Positions 17,891 to 27,754 of a DNA stretch of 64,000 nt are shown here, piece after piece. Position 1 is the first letter of the stretch. Each line of letters opens with the position of its first letter. The notes beneath the pieces are model-generated. The model did not search any database, was not told where the DNA came from, and worked only from the letters and a program-made list of their open reading frames with translations. The translations under genes were made by a program, and so were the position numbers. Source of the DNA: Sulfurovum indicum (GTDB taxonomy: Bacteria; Campylobacterota; Campylobacteria; Campylobacterales; Sulfurovaceae); assembly GCF_014931715.1 (NCBI RefSeq), contig NZ_CP063164.1:1240001-1304000 (forward strand), in the 5' to 3' direction.

Positions 17891-18661
17891 TTAAAGACCG
17901 AACAGTCTGTTGGCGTTTCCTGTAGTCAATGTTTCCATCTCTGTACGGGAAAGTCCGCTGAGTTCACACATTTTATCGGCTATCAGAGTACAATAGGAAG
18001 GTTCATTTCGCTTTCCTCTATGCGGATGCGGGGTAAGATAGGGAGCATCAGTTTCAATAAGCAGTCTATCATGCGGGATCTTTGGAAAAACATTGATCAG
18101 CTTACGTGCATTTTTGAACGTGAGTACGCCGCCAATTCCATAATAAAAATGCTTTTGGGCCAGTTTCAGGAGTGATTCATTCGCATTATAACAATGCAGA
18201 ACACCCCCCTCTTCCCCGGCATATTCGTCCAGCATATCAAGAGAATCCTGACTTGATTCGCGAATATGTACGATCAATGGTTTTTTCACTTTTTTGGCCA
18301 AAAGTATCTGATCGAGAAATACCTCTTTTTGCAATACTTTTTCAGCTGCGATCTCATCTTCCTTTTCAGGAAGACGATAGTAATCCAGTCCGCACTCACC
18401 AACAGCAACACATTTGGGATGCTCGACGAACTTCTCCAGATAACATCTGTCATACTCTTTCGCATCGTAAGGATGTACGCCTGCCGCAAAATAGACCTCT
18501 TCATATTTTTCAGCGATCTCAACCGCTCTCTCAAGACTCTCCGGATCAGCACCGGGAATAATAAACTTTCCAACACCCTGGACCACTGCTCTTTGTATCA
18601 CTTCTTCAAGATCGTCATTGTAACGAATATCATCGAGGTGACAATGTGTATCTACTATCAT
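17891..18661 (-). CDS. tatD: TatD-family metal-dependent deoxyribonuclease
   Basis: The 256-residue TIM-barrel hydrolase begins VDTHCHLDD (metal-binding HxH). It shows VGECGLDYYR, PLIVHIRES, VLHCYNA and IETDAPYLTP, covering all TatD signatures. Family members are 3'-5' DNases or related hydrolases; the exact substrate is not shown. It is probably the first gene of the minus-strand run toward mrdA. Confidence 0.93.
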   Translation of the reverse strand: MIVDTHCHLDDIRYNDDLEEVIQRAVVQGVGKFIIPGADPESLERAVEIAEKYEEVYFAAGVHPYDAKEYDRCYLEKFVEHPKCVAVGECGLDYYRLPEKEDEIAAEKVLQKEVFLDQILLAKKVKKPLIVHIRESSQDSLDMLDEYAGEEGGVLHCYNANESLLKLAQKHFYYGIGGVLTFKNARKLINVFPKIPHDRLLIETDAPYLTPHPHRGKRNEPSYCTLIADKMCELSGLSRTEMETLTTGNANRLFGL

Positions 18662-18780
18662 TTCAACCCTGTTTTTTTAATGCAATTATACCCAAAACAG
18701 ACTATCTTTGATTTGAAACAACTTTTTCTAATACTAAATAAGTTATAGTAATAACATATTGTGTGTGGAGGGTGTAATCT

Positions 18781-19518
18781 ATGGGTGCTGCAATAGTTAT
18801 AGGTATTATCATATTTGTCATTGTTCTTATTGTTTATCTTGAGTATAAAAACGAAAAAGCGTACCAGGAAAAAAGGCGTCAGGAGAAGGAGAAGAAAAAG
18901 AAAAAACTCACGCCAAAAGTGACAAGACGTCCTACTCCTGCATCTCAAAAAAAGAAACCGCTCACTCCTCCACCTGCACCTCAAAAAAAAGAGACCCGTA
19001 AAGAGCACCCCCTCAAAGCTGAAAAGAAAAAGCCTGCTGCAGAAACCAAACCGGAAACAACTGATATCCCCCAGACTGTGAAAACGGAACCCCCAGCAGA
19101 AGTCCCGAAAAAGAAAGAGAAGCAGGCAGTAAAAGAGACTTCAAGAACCGAAGAGAAGCCGACTGTAGAACTCCCCAGGTGTGAATACCCCGAGTTCAAC
19201 TACAGCCGTCTCATAGCAATGGGGCTCTCCGAAGAAGAAGCTCATGAGTTCATCCGGGAACTTATTCCCCAGATCCTTGAGCAGATCCCCCTGATCGAGG
19301 AAGCGATGGAGATTCCGGACTTCCATAAAATGGAACGCTTGACACACAGTATCAAAGGGTCTTCTACCACCATTGGTACAGGAGGGGTCTCAGACCTGCT
19401 TGTCGACTACAATACCTATCTGAAAACAGGAGAAGAGCTTGTAGTGGTGAAGGAGTACCAGAGGCATCTCAAATATTATCTGCAGACACTTAGAGAACAG
19501 TTTCCCGAAAAAAGCTGA
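18781..19518 (+). CDS. Membrane-anchored protein with C-terminal Hpt phosphotransfer domain
   Basis: The protein has one N-terminal transmembrane helix (about residues 3-20). A lysine/proline/glutamate-rich linker of roughly 100 residues follows, then a helical domain from about residue 150. That domain contains LTHSIKGSSTTIG, which fits the Hpt phospho-histidine motif HxxKGxx. It could accept phosphate from a hybrid kinase or response regulator. No kinase gene is next to it. GGAGGG precedes the ATG at 18781. It is convergent with recN (8-bp gap). Confidence 0.75.
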   Translation: MGAAIVIGIIIFVIVLIVYLEYKNEKAYQEKRRQEKEKKKKKLTPKVTRRPTPASQKKKPLTPPPAPQKKETRKEHPLKAEKKKPAAETKPETTDIPQTVKTEPPAEVPKKKEKQAVKETSRTEEKPTVELPRCEYPEFNYSRLIAMGLSEEEAHEFIRELIPQILEQIPLIEEAMEIPDFHKMERLTHSIKGSSTTIGTGGVSDLLVDYNTYLKTGEELVVVKEYQRHLKYYLQTLREQFPEKS

Positions 19519-19526
19519 GCATACTC

Positions 19527-21059
19527 TCAACTCCGTAACTTTCTGGCAAACGCCACGGCCTGTTCTGTAGGATTCTCTCCGGCAATAATACGGCAGATCT
19601 CCGCTATCCTTCCTTCTTCATCCAACACTCTTGCCCTGCTGACACCACTCTCTTTTTCCACAACAATATGCTGTGTTGCTTTTGCTGAAAGATGCGGCTG
19701 GTGGGAGATGGCAAATATCTGGTAGCCTTTGGCAAGTGTCGCAATCATTTCGGCAATAGCGATCGATTCATCTCCGCTTACGTTCGCATCGATCTCGTCA
19801 AGTATCAGTACCCCCTGTGCTTGTCTCTCTTGGGGCATAGTTGCAGCCATCAATGCCAAACGTACACGATTGAATTCACCTCCGCTGAGTGTATCCATCA
19901 TCATAGAAGCTCCAAGACGCACCTCTACACTGTCAATACCGTTTTCCCCCAACTCTTCCGTATAGAAATCGAAATAGAGTGGTGGCAGTTTAAGAGAAGA
20001 AAGATAGTCTGCCAGGCTCGCTTCCAGTACTGCAGCCTCCTTTCTCCGTAACTGGGAAAGACGGGATGCAATAATATTCAGTTCGGAGAACTCTATCTGC
20101 AGAAAACTCTGTAACATACTTTTATCCTGTGCTATATGCCGGTATCCTTCCAACTCTTTGATCTTTTCATCTCTGTAGGACAGGGCCTCCTCTATCGATC
20201 CGTAACGGCTCTTGAGCGACATAAGTTCACTCAGTCTGTCCAGTACCTCTTCAACATCGATTTCTTCAAGTTCATCGGCCAGCATTTCACTCTCTTCAAA
20301 GTCTGCTCTGAGCTGACCCATTGCTTCGGAAAATGGGGTAACATCTTTATCCAGAAGGCGATAGACCTCTTCTACACTGCTCTCATAATGAAAGATCTCA
20401 CTGGCTCTGCTCAGCGCATCTCTAACCTTGTCAATATGCGAGAGCTGCTGTTTAACCTTGAGCAGTTTCTCCTCTTCCCCTACTTTGGGATCAATAAGGC
20501 TGATCTTGTCTATCTCATACTGTGCAAACTCCATTTTTTCAGCAAGCTTTGCTTCATCTTCTTCTATCTTCTCCAACTGCAGCTCTTTACTGCGATAGTT
20601 GGCATAACGTTTCTTATACTCTTTGAGTGACTTTTTAAAGGTTTTGTCTTTGGCAGAAAGACTCCGGTCTATCATACCAATCAGTGAAGCTGAGTCAAAG
20701 CCGCTTTGGTCCCGTACAGTAAGATATTTTATATAGGGAGCGAACATCTCAGCCAAAGCTTTTTTTGAGATACTCTGTCCGTCGATAAAATAGCGAAGTT
20801 TCTCTTTTTTAAGTGTTTTTATGCACAGGTTCTCCTCAAGTACAAATGCGTCACTCTGCAGTTTGGAAGGTTTTTGCAGATTTACCTCACACAATGCAGC
20901 GGCTCCCTTGGCAGCGTATCCGAAACTTGAAAGTATGGCGGAGATAAGCACCGATTTTCCTGCACCGCTTGGACCACTGAATACCACCAGTCCCTGTTCA
21001 AACTCCAATTCAAGCTCTTTGAAGCTTACCAGGTCACGGAGATAAAGGCGCTCTACCAA
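19527..21059 (-). CDS. recN: DNA repair ATPase RecN (SMC-like)
   Basis: The N-terminal Walker A is FSGPSGAGKSVLI, followed by two coiled-coil arms (about residues 155-345). The C-terminal half has the ABC signature LSGGEFNRVRLAL and Walker B GVLILDEIDANVSG, with the switch His in ISHQPHLSA. RecN bridges DNA ends in double-strand-break repair. At 510 residues it is a little shorter than typical RecN (about 550). Its ATG overlaps nadK by 7 bp. Confidence 0.92.
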   Translation of the reverse strand: MVERLYLRDLVSFKELELEFEQGLVVFSGPSGAGKSVLISAILSSFGYAAKGAAALCEVNLQKPSKLQSDAFVLEENLCIKTLKKEKLRYFIDGQSISKKALAEMFAPYIKYLTVRDQSGFDSASLIGMIDRSLSAKDKTFKKSLKEYKKRYANYRSKELQLEKIEEDEAKLAEKMEFAQYEIDKISLIDPKVGEEEKLLKVKQQLSHIDKVRDALSRASEIFHYESSVEEVYRLLDKDVTPFSEAMGQLRADFEESEMLADELEEIDVEEVLDRLSELMSLKSRYGSIEEALSYRDEKIKELEGYRHIAQDKSMLQSFLQIEFSELNIIASRLSQLRRKEAAVLEASLADYLSSLKLPPLYFDFYTEELGENGIDSVEVRLGASMMMDTLSGGEFNRVRLALMAATMPQERQAQGVLILDEIDANVSGDESIAIAEMIATLAKGYQIFAISHQPHLSAKATQHIVVEKESGVSRARVLDEEGRIAEICRIIAGENPTEQAVAFARKLRS

Positions 21060-21925
21060 TTTCTATCTCCCCAATGGAGCTTCTCACGAAGCACGGAGAA
21101 GTAATTGTGTTCTTTCCGGTGAATGAGTGTCGCACCCTTTTTGGCTCCGGCTATATAAAGTACATCCCCCTCTTCAAGCTCATAGACTTCCTGCCCGTCA
21201 ATTGATGCAATAGCTCTGTACTTCTCAGCATCAAGCTCTATGCTGAAGTCAGCCGGTACGACAAGCGGACGCTGGTTTGCCAGAGAGTGTGCGAGAACAG
21301 GTGTAATAATGAATGCCTGTGTCAGAGGATAGAGTATAGGACCGCCAGCAGAGAGATTATATGCAGTCGAACCTGTTGGTGTAGAGATGATCAGCCCGTC
21401 ACCTGTGTAACTGTTGAAACGTTCTCCATCGATAGAAGCATTTACTTTTACCATTTTGGAAGGCTCAGGAGAAGTAATGACCACATCATTGAAAGCGATG
21501 AACTTTTTCTTCTTGCCTGATACTTTTTGAACATACCCTTCTATCATCATACGGTCGTCAATACGGTATTCTCCTGCAAGCAGACGGCCCAGGAAGGCAT
21601 CAACATCATCAATAGTAATATCTGCCAAAAATCCAAGGTTTCCGGCATTGATACCTACGACAGGTTTATGGAAGCCGTAGCTTCTGCGTACCAGGGAAAG
21701 CAGCGTACCGTCACCCCCCAAGGAGACCAGGAAATCCGACCTTGTACACATCTCAGCGAAAGGAACCCCCTCCAGACCGATCGTTTCGGCGGATCTCTCT
21801 GAAAGCAGTACGGTGATCCCTTTACTCTCGAACTCTCTTTTGATCTTCTCATAAACCGGCTTTATCTCCGGTGCATCCGGTTTGAGTATAAATCCTGCTG
21901 TCTTGACCTGTTCTAGTTGTTTCAC
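21053..21925 (-). CDS. nadK: NAD kinase
   Basis: The GGDGT motif (LVSLGGDGTLLS) and NAGNLGFLAD are intact, followed by TGDGLIISTPTGSTAYNLSAGGPI, the glycine-rich conserved region two of NAD kinases. The enzyme phosphorylates NAD to NADP. The start is a GTG at 21925 with no clear Shine-Dalgarno sequence. The nadK-recN pair is a common bacterial arrangement. Confidence 0.95.
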   Translation of the reverse strand: MKQLEQVKTAGFILKPDAPEIKPVYEKIKREFESKGITVLLSERSAETIGLEGVPFAEMCTRSDFLVSLGGDGTLLSLVRRSYGFHKPVVGINAGNLGFLADITIDDVDAFLGRLLAGEYRIDDRMMIEGYVQKVSGKKKKFIAFNDVVITSPEPSKMVKVNASIDGERFNSYTGDGLIISTPTGSTAYNLSAGGPILYPLTQAFIITPVLAHSLANQRPLVVPADFSIELDAEKYRAIASIDGQEVYELEEGDVLYIAGAKKGATLIHRKEHNYFSVLREKLHWGDRNW

Positions 21926-21946
21926 AGATAGTCACTCCATTGCTTT

Positions 21947-22216
21947 ATTACCGTACCAATTAAATACCTCAATCTTTGATGCTGCAATTTCATTCACAGA
22001 CAAGGCAGATTTTCGCAGGACTAGCCAGAGGCTAATTCAAGAAAATCTAACGCCGTATGTGGGCGAAAGTGCTGCACCCTTCGGGGAGAACGATACGAGA
22101 CAACCTGCACGCAAAAAAATCTTTGAATTACCTACGGGTAGTCCTTCAGATTTTTCACGCACATCTTGCCTCGTCTCGTTCTCTCAAAGTTTGAGGTATT
22201 TAGTTGGTGCGGTAAT
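21947..22216. repeat. 270-bp near-palindromic element with 33-bp terminal inverted repeats
   Basis: The ends 21947-21979 and 22184-22216 are inverted repeats matching at 30 of 33 positions; two of the three differences would be G-U pairs in plus-strand RNA. Inside are two related hairpins of their own, around 22012-22054 (AGGACTA-x-CC-nnn-GG) and 22113-22158, which are themselves inverted copies of each other. A further stem joins GAGAACGATACGAGA near 22087 with TCGTCTCGTTCTC near 22171. Nothing in it codes convincingly. It lies between nadK and the aspS promoter. It may be a MITE or a structured RNA. Confidence 0.75.
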
Positions 22217-22366
22217 AGTAATAATGATAGCCTAACATAATGTTGCTTGTGAGGTTCAAAAATATTTCAAATTGACATCTATTCTTTATTAAAAAATATC
22301 CTAAAAGTATCACTGCACGTTAAAGATGATTTGTATTAGACAATTTAGCCCTAAACAACTTTTGGC

Positions 22367-22372
22367 TATAAT
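22367..22372 (+). promoter_or_regulatory. -10 box for aspS
   Basis: TATAAT lies 62 bp before the GTG start of aspS, in an AT-rich stretch (22217-22434) that otherwise shows no gene. A start near 22379 would give a leader of about 55 nt with a weak CCCGG/TTCGGG stem. Confidence 0.5.
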
Positions 22373-22434
22373 CGCGCAACTTATTTCATCCCGGATTGAT
22401 AAGTGCATCATTCGGGTTTATACGAGGAATGCAC

Positions 22435-24186
22435 GTGAGAACACACTATTGTGCCGAAATTAATGAACAACATATTGGTGAGGAAGTCACCGTTGCCGGC
22501 TGGGTTGCCAGCCGGAGAGACCATGGAGGCGTGATCTTCATCGACCTTCGTGACAAAGATGAAGTCGTACAGCTTGTCTGTGACCCGGCTGACAATGCCG
22601 ATGCGCATAAAGTAGCCGAAGAGGTCAGGGACCAGTTCGTACTTATTGCTACAGGTAAAGTAAGAGCCAGGGGAGAGGGACTGGAAAATCCTAATCTCAA
22701 GACCGGCAAGGTAGAACTCGTCGTAGATACACTCAAAATTGAGAACCGTTCCAAACCGATGCCGTTTGATATCGGAGATGAGAAGGTTAACGAAGAGATC
22801 CGGCTGAAATACCGCTACCTTGAGCTTCGAAGCCAAAAGTCCTACGATATCTTCAAACTGCGTTCCAAAGCGACCATCGCAACACGTAACTCACTGGATG
22901 AACTCGGTTTCCTTGAAGTAGAGACACCTGTGCTTACCAAGTCTACACCTGAGGGAGCCAGAGACTACCTTGTGCCAAGCCGTGTTCACCCTGGCGAGTT
23001 CTATGCACTTCCCCAGTCTCCGCAACTCTTCAAGCAGCTTTTGATGGTCTCAGGTTTTGACCGTTATTTTCAGATCGCAAAATGTTTCCGCGATGAAGAC
23101 CTCAGAGCTGACAGACAACCGGAATTTACGCAGATAGATGTTGAGATGAGTTTCTGTACGCAAGAGGATGTTATTGCTGTTGCTGAAAAACTTATCAATG
23201 ATATCTTCACACAGTGTGGTTTTGAGATCCCTAAGACTTTCAGACGCATTACCCATAATGAAGCGATGGAGAAGTACGGAACAGACAAGCCTGATATGCG
23301 TTATGACATGGCTATGGTGGATGTCATCGATATCTTTGAAAGATGTGACAATGAGATATTCTCATCAATCGCAAAGGCACCAAAAAAGAACCGTATCAAG
23401 GCACTTAAGGTACCAAACGGTGACAACATCTTTTCCAAACGCCAGATGAAAGGTTTTGAGGAGTATGTACGTAAATTCGGTGCCCAGGGACTGGGATACT
23501 TCCAAATGAAAGAGGACGGGCTCAAAGGTCCACTGACCAAGTTCTTTACCCAGGAAGATATCCAGGCGATCATCGAGCGCTGTGAGCTTCAGACAGGTGA
23601 TGTAGTCTTCTTCGGTGCAGGTGAGAAAAAAGTTGTACTCGACTACATGGGTCGTTTCCGTATCTATCTTGCAGAGATCATGGAGATCATTCCTCAGGAT
23701 GTATTTGAATTCCTGTGGGTCGTTGACTTTCCGATGTTCGAAGTTGAGGAGGGGCGTGTCAAGGCACTCCACCATCCGTTCACTCAACCGAAATCACTTG
23801 ACTATGAAGATATTGAAGAGATCGAATCGATCGCATACGATATTGTACTGAACGGTACGGAACTCGGCGGTGGATCCATCCGTATACACAAAGAGGAAGT
23901 ACAGGCTGAGATCTTCAAATTGCTGGGAATCTCTGAAGAAGAGGCACAGGAGAAGTTTGGCTTCCTGCTTGATGCTCTCAAGTTCGGTGCACCTCCGCAC
24001 GGCGGATTTGCATTGGGGCTGGACAGACTCATCATGCTGATGACAGGTGCAGAGAGCATCCGTGATGTCATCGCTTTCCCTAAAACACAAAGAGCCCAAT
24101 GTCTGCTTACACAGGCTCCGGGTATGGTGGACGGAGAGCAGCTTAAAGAGTTGGGTCTTCGTATCAGACAGACACCGGTCGCATAG
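22435..24186 (+). CDS. aspS: Aspartyl-tRNA synthetase (AspRS)
   Basis: An N-terminal OB-fold anticodon-binding domain ([23 protein letters not shown]) is followed by the class II core. Motif 2 is [22 protein letters not shown] and motif 3 is [12 protein letters not shown]; the bacterial GAD insertion lies between. I choose the GTG at 22435 (583 residues, starting MRTHYC) because GAGGA at 22424-22428 is 6 nt upstream; the ATG at 22429 is too close to it. In bacteria lacking AsnRS or GlnRS relatives this type can be non-discriminating; that cannot be judged here. Confidence 0.96.
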   Translation: MRTHYCAEINEQHIGEEVTVAGWVASRRDHGGVIFIDLRDKDEVVQLVCDPADNADAHKVAEEVRDQFVLIATGKVRARGEGLENPNLKTGKVELVVDTLKIENRSKPMPFDIGDEKVNEEIRLKYRYLELRSQKSYDIFKLRSKATIATRNSLDELGFLEVETPVLTKSTPEGARDYLVPSRVHPGEFYALPQSPQLFKQLLMVSGFDRYFQIAKCFRDEDLRADRQPEFTQIDVEMSFCTQEDVIAVAEKLINDIFTQCGFEIPKTFRRITHNEAMEKYGTDKPDMRYDMAMVDVIDIFERCDNEIFSSIAKAPKKNRIKALKVPNGDNIFSKRQMKGFEEYVRKFGAQGLGYFQMKEDGLKGPLTKFFTQEDIQAIIERCELQTGDVVFFGAGEKKVVLDYMGRFRIYLAEIMEIIPQDVFEFLWVVDFPMFEVEEGRVKALHHPFTQPKSLDYEDIEEIESIAYDIVLNGTELGGGSIRIHKEEVQAEIFKLLGISEEEAQEKFGFLLDALKFGAPPHGGFALGLDRLIMLMTGAESIRDVIAFPKTQRAQCLLTQAPGMVDGEQLKELGLRIRQTPVA

Positions 24187-24252
24187 ATTGGGGCTTAGGG
24201 ATAACAGAGAGTTGATAATAATAGAGAATATACAATAAAAAAGGATAACAGC

Positions 24253-24843
24253 ATGAAAAAACTATTTTTGATCATTGGAGCACCGGGTTCCGGAAAAACA
24301 ACCGATGCAAGTCTTATTGCAGAAAAGAATGACAACATTGTTCACTACTCTACCGGTGACATGCTCCGCGAAGAGGTAGCAAGCGGATCTGAACTGGGGA
24401 AAGAGATTGAGAGTTACATTTCCAAAGGTGCTTTAGTCCCTCTTGAGATCATTGTAAATACAATTGTTTCTGCGATCAACAATGCCCCTGTAGACAATAT
24501 CCTTATTGATGGATATCCAAGAAGCGAAGAGCAGATGACCGCATTTGATGAACTGGTAAGCAAAGAAGAGAATATTGACCTTGTTTCCGTTATCGAAGTA
24601 CGTGTGAGTGAAGAAGTAGCCAGAGAAAGAATACTGGGACGCAGAGCAGAAGCAGCACCTGGAGAAGAAAGAAGTGATGACAATGAAGAGGTATTCGTAA
24701 GCCGAATGAAGATCTATACAGATCCGCTTCCGAAAATACAGGAGTTCTATGAAACAAAAGGTCTTTTGACTGTTATAAACGGAGAAAGAACGCTTGACGA
24801 AGTCGTTTCCGATATGGAGCAGTTCATTCTAAGTAAAATCTAA
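24253..24843 (+). CDS. adk: Adenylate kinase
   Basis: P-loop GAPGSGKTTDASLIA at the N-terminus, AMP-site motif YSTGDMLREEV and the DGYPRS segment are present. ERILGRRAE introduces a short LID without the zinc cysteines. The 196-residue length matches short-type adenylate kinases. It balances ATP, ADP and AMP in the cytosol. It follows aspS by 66 bp with its own AAAGGATAAC ribosome site, and a terminator follows. Confidence 0.94.
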   Translation: MKKLFLIIGAPGSGKTTDASLIAEKNDNIVHYSTGDMLREEVASGSELGKEIESYISKGALVPLEIIVNTIVSAINNAPVDNILIDGYPRSEEQMTAFDELVSKEENIDLVSVIEVRVSEEVARERILGRRAEAAPGEERSDDNEEVFVSRMKIYTDPLPKIQEFYETKGLLTVINGERTLDEVVSDMEQFILSKI

Positions 24844-24864
24844 TCTTTTCAGCATCTGCTGTTT

Positions 24865-24898
24865 CAAAAGAGCCCTGAACAGAGGTGCTCTTTTGATT
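24865..24898 (+). terminator. Rho-independent terminator after adk
   Basis: CAAAAGAGC at 24865-24873 pairs perfectly with GCTCTTTTG at 24887-24895 around a 13-nt loop, and the downstream arm supplies the T-rich tail. It ends the aspS-adk region. Bases 24899-25055 show no gene. Confidence 0.8.
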
Positions 24899-25055
24899 TG
24901 TGTATCTCTGCAATATCCTTACCGGCAACCCTTCTTCTATAATCAATTATATTCATTACAACATTTCATAATAATAATTAAATTTGCACAATAATAGCCT
25001 GCTACAATCCATAAAATAAGCTCAGTTTATAATTTGATAAAATCTATAGAAATAC

Positions 25056-25084
25056 TTGACATAGTATTTTTTTTAAACTATACT
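25056..25084 (+). promoter_or_regulatory. Strong sigma70-type promoter for the FadL-like porin
   Basis: TTGACA (25056-25061) and TATACT (25079-25084) are separated by the optimal 17 bp. The start codon at 25112 follows. Confidence 0.78.
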
Positions 25085-25111
25085 GCCTTGATTAAGAAAA
25101 AAAGGGAAAAA

Positions 25112-26407
25112 ATGAAAACAAGTATGTTTACTAAATCCACTTCAGCTATTGCATTATCATTCATGACCTCTACACTGCTTCATGCGACCAACGGGGATAC
25201 ACTTATCGCCATGGGGACCAAAGCACGCGGTATGGGCGGCGCAGGTATAGCTGTTAGTCATTGTGCCGAATCAACTTTGCAAAACCCGGCATTGATCACT
25301 TGTACAGAAGGAACGTCAATCTCGTTTGGAGGTACGATCTTTATGCCGGATATCAGTGCAAATATGGGTAGTGCTGCCTTACATGAAAGTGATGCCAATT
25401 TGAATGTTATTCCAGAAGTTTCCATTTCACATAAACTTAATGACAACTGGTATCTTGGTATTGGTATGTGGGGAACTGCCGGTATGGGTGTTGACTATCG
25501 GGATGCACCAAGAACACAGACAGACTCTGGTAACATGCACATGGTAACCAATCTGCAGCTTATGCAGTTTGGTGTATCTGTAGCCTATAAAGCCAATGAT
25601 TTTGGTTTTGCGGTGACACCTATACTGCAATATGGTTCACTTGACATTAACTATAACAATTTTGACGGAAGCAGTGTAGGTGACGGTATCGCACAGGATC
25701 TTAATTTCGGATTCAATCTGGGTGCTTATTATGATTTTACCAATCATGGTATTGATGGTCTGACGCTGGGTGCAGTCTATAAGTCAAAAATAGATATGGA
25801 CTACAGCAACCAACTTTCAAGTGCTACACAACCTTTTGCCGATCTTGACATGTTCCCTGCAGCTATGGATAATCATCTGGAACAGCCGGCAGAAATTGGT
25901 ATAGGCATAGGATACAGAATCTATCAGCACACCTTTGCTTTTGATTATAAACAGATTCAATGGTCTGATGCAAAGGGATATAGGGATTTTGGATGGGAAG
26001 ACCAGGATGTCTTTGCTGTAGGTTATCAGTATACGCAGGGAAGCTGGGCATTTAGACTGGGATACAATCATGCCAACCATCCAATTAAAGAAGCTCCCAG
26101 CGGCGGCGCTGTACAACCTTCACAGTCTCCCACAGGTTCATACCCAAATGCCGGCGGAGATGCTCTGAACCTCTTTAATCTTCTTGGATTCCCTGCAACA
26201 GCAGAAGACCATTACACCATTGGAGGCAGTTATATATTTACTGACTCTTTTGCTATAGATCTTGCATATGTCTATGCGCCGGAAACAAAAACTACCATGA
26301 ATACTATTGTGGGTATAGACCCCAATACAGGAGATTTGTACACTGGCCCATCTACAGTTTACCACACAGAAAACAGTATCTCTTTCCAACTCTCCTACAA
26401 ATTCTAA
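25112..26407 (+). CDS. OmpP1/FadL-family outer-membrane transport protein
   Basis: The ATG at 25112 begins a signal peptide (SAIALSFMTSTLLHA). The mature start NGDTLIAMGTKARGMGGAGIA is the FadL-type N-terminal hatch, followed by NPA. Beta strands run to a terminal aromatic strand, SFQLSYKF. Family members let hydrophobic compounds such as fatty acids or aromatics cross the outer membrane. Substrate is unknown. It is monocistronic, with a strong promoter. Confidence 0.9.
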   Translation: MKTSMFTKSTSAIALSFMTSTLLHATNGDTLIAMGTKARGMGGAGIAVSHCAESTLQNPALITCTEGTSISFGGTIFMPDISANMGSAALHESDANLNVIPEVSISHKLNDNWYLGIGMWGTAGMGVDYRDAPRTQTDSGNMHMVTNLQLMQFGVSVAYKANDFGFAVTPILQYGSLDINYNNFDGSSVGDGIAQDLNFGFNLGAYYDFTNHGIDGLTLGAVYKSKIDMDYSNQLSSATQPFADLDMFPAAMDNHLEQPAEIGIGIGYRIYQHTFAFDYKQIQWSDAKGYRDFGWEDQDVFAVGYQYTQGSWAFRLGYNHANHPIKEAPSGGAVQPSQSPTGSYPNAGGDALNLFNLLGFPATAEDHYTIGGSYIFTDSFAIDLAYVYAPETKTTMNTIVGIDPNTGDLYTGPSTVYHTENSISFQLSYKF

Positions 26408-26476
26408 AAAACTTTTCTTCCCTTCCGGGAAGAAGAAGCACATTCATTGCCGACACGCTTACCCTCACAGATACGC

Positions 26477-27394
26477 TCAATAACTGCAGATCATCTCTTC
26501 AAGCGTCACCTTCACATTTTCGCCCAGAGCATTAACATTGTAGCCTCCCTCCAAAAAGAAGATAAACGGTACATTTGCCGTATCCAGAATAGCACGTACG
26601 ATCGCCCGTATTCCTTCTGTTGTAACATTGAGCTGTGCCAAAGGGTCACTCTCATGCAGATCGTAACCGGCAGAGACCAGAATAATATCAGGGGAAAACT
26701 TTTTTACCAAAGGGGGCAGATCATTCTGATAGATATCGAGCACTTCAGTATCACCACTGTCTGGCATCAGCAGGAAGTTACGTGTAAACCCCTTCCCTTT
26801 TCCAGCACCGATATGGTCTTCCATCCCGGTTCCCGGATATGCAAATGCCTGATGGGTTGAGAAATAAAAAACAGTATCATCCTCCCAGAAAGTATCTTGT
26901 GTTCCATTACCATGATGGACATCAAAATCGATGATCATAACTTTTTCAAAACCTTGTTTCTGAGCATATTTGGCCGCAATAGCAATATTGTTAAAAAGAC
27001 AAAACCCCATTGCTTTTACGGGTGTTGCATGGTGTCCGGGAGGCCTTACTGCACAAAATGCTCTATCGAACTCTTTATTTTTAATACCATCTACAGCTAC
27101 GACTCCTGCACCGACAGCTACTTTTGAAACATGAAACGAATCAAAAGAACAGATGGTATCCGAGTCTATCGATGCAGCGACCTTGCTGCACTCCATGACC
27201 TCTTCTATCTGCTCACACATATGTACCATCATCAGGGTCTCTTCGGAAACACAGATCGGTGAAGGCATAGTGAGATCTTTTTTTAACGGTTCGACTGCAT
27301 TCTCTATGGCAATCAACCGTTCTTTTGACTCAGGATGCATTTCTCCTGTATCATGTTTAAGATAAACTTTGTCAGTAATATAGGCAACTTTCAC
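26477..27394 (-). CDS. Histone-deacetylase-superfamily hydrolase (AcuC/acetylpolyamine amidohydrolase type)
   Basis: The deacetylase signature is complete: RPPGHHA with tandem active-site histidines, GFCLFNNIAIAA, IIDFDVHHGNGTQ with zinc ligands, and SAGYDLHESDPLA. The 305-residue length is typical of bacterial members, which remove acetyl groups from small amines or protein lysines. The substrate is not predictable. Its ATG overlaps the 98-aa gene upstream by 4 bp, so the two are coupled. Confidence 0.9.
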   Translation of the reverse strand: MKVAYITDKVYLKHDTGEMHPESKERLIAIENAVEPLKKDLTMPSPICVSEETLMMVHMCEQIEEVMECSKVAASIDSDTICSFDSFHVSKVAVGAGVVAVDGIKNKEFDRAFCAVRPPGHHATPVKAMGFCLFNNIAIAAKYAQKQGFEKVMIIDFDVHHGNGTQDTFWEDDTVFYFSTHQAFAYPGTGMEDHIGAGKGKGFTRNFLLMPDSGDTEVLDIYQNDLPPLVKKFSPDIILVSAGYDLHESDPLAQLNVTTEGIRAIVRAILDTANVPFIFFLEGGYNVNALGENVKVTLEEMICSY

Positions 27395-27687
27395 TTCGTC
27401 AACCCTATACTCATCTTCAGCGAATCCATCTCATGACGTAATCGTACCACCTCCTCCTGCAAAGAGAGGACAAGAGTTTGCAACTCCTTATTCGACATCG
27501 ATATTTCCGAGGTACTGTTTTTAGATTCTGACCGGGACAGACGGTTCTGGCCAAGTATGTATGTAACCTCTTTACCATTCTCTTCCACTGTTTCACTTTT
27601 CAATTGACCGGACTTGATCATTTTGACAACATTGAAAAGGCTTAACTTATGTTTTACCGCATATGTTTTCATTGTCATACGTTCCAT
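27391..27687 (-). CDS. Small coiled-coil protein coupled to the deacetylase, 98 aa
   Basis: It begins MERMTMKTYAVKHKLSLFNVVKMIKSGQL, which resembles a helix-turn-helix or excisionase-like start (a helix followed by a VEENGKEVTYIL wing). It ends in a heptad-like coiled coil (LQTLVLSLQEEVVRLRHEM). AAAGGAG lies upstream of the ATG at 27687. The 4-bp overlap with the deacetylase gene implies co-translation. I recognise no named family; a DNA-binding or adaptor role is only a guess. Confidence 0.65.
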   Translation of the reverse strand: MERMTMKTYAVKHKLSLFNVVKMIKSGQLKSETVEENGKEVTYILGQNRLSRSESKNSTSEISMSNKELQTLVLSLQEEVVRLRHEMDSLKMSIGLTK

Positions 27688-27754
27688 CTTATGCTCCTTT
27701 GGGTATCATTGACACAGAATATAAATTATACACAATTTATTCATATTTCTCTGC

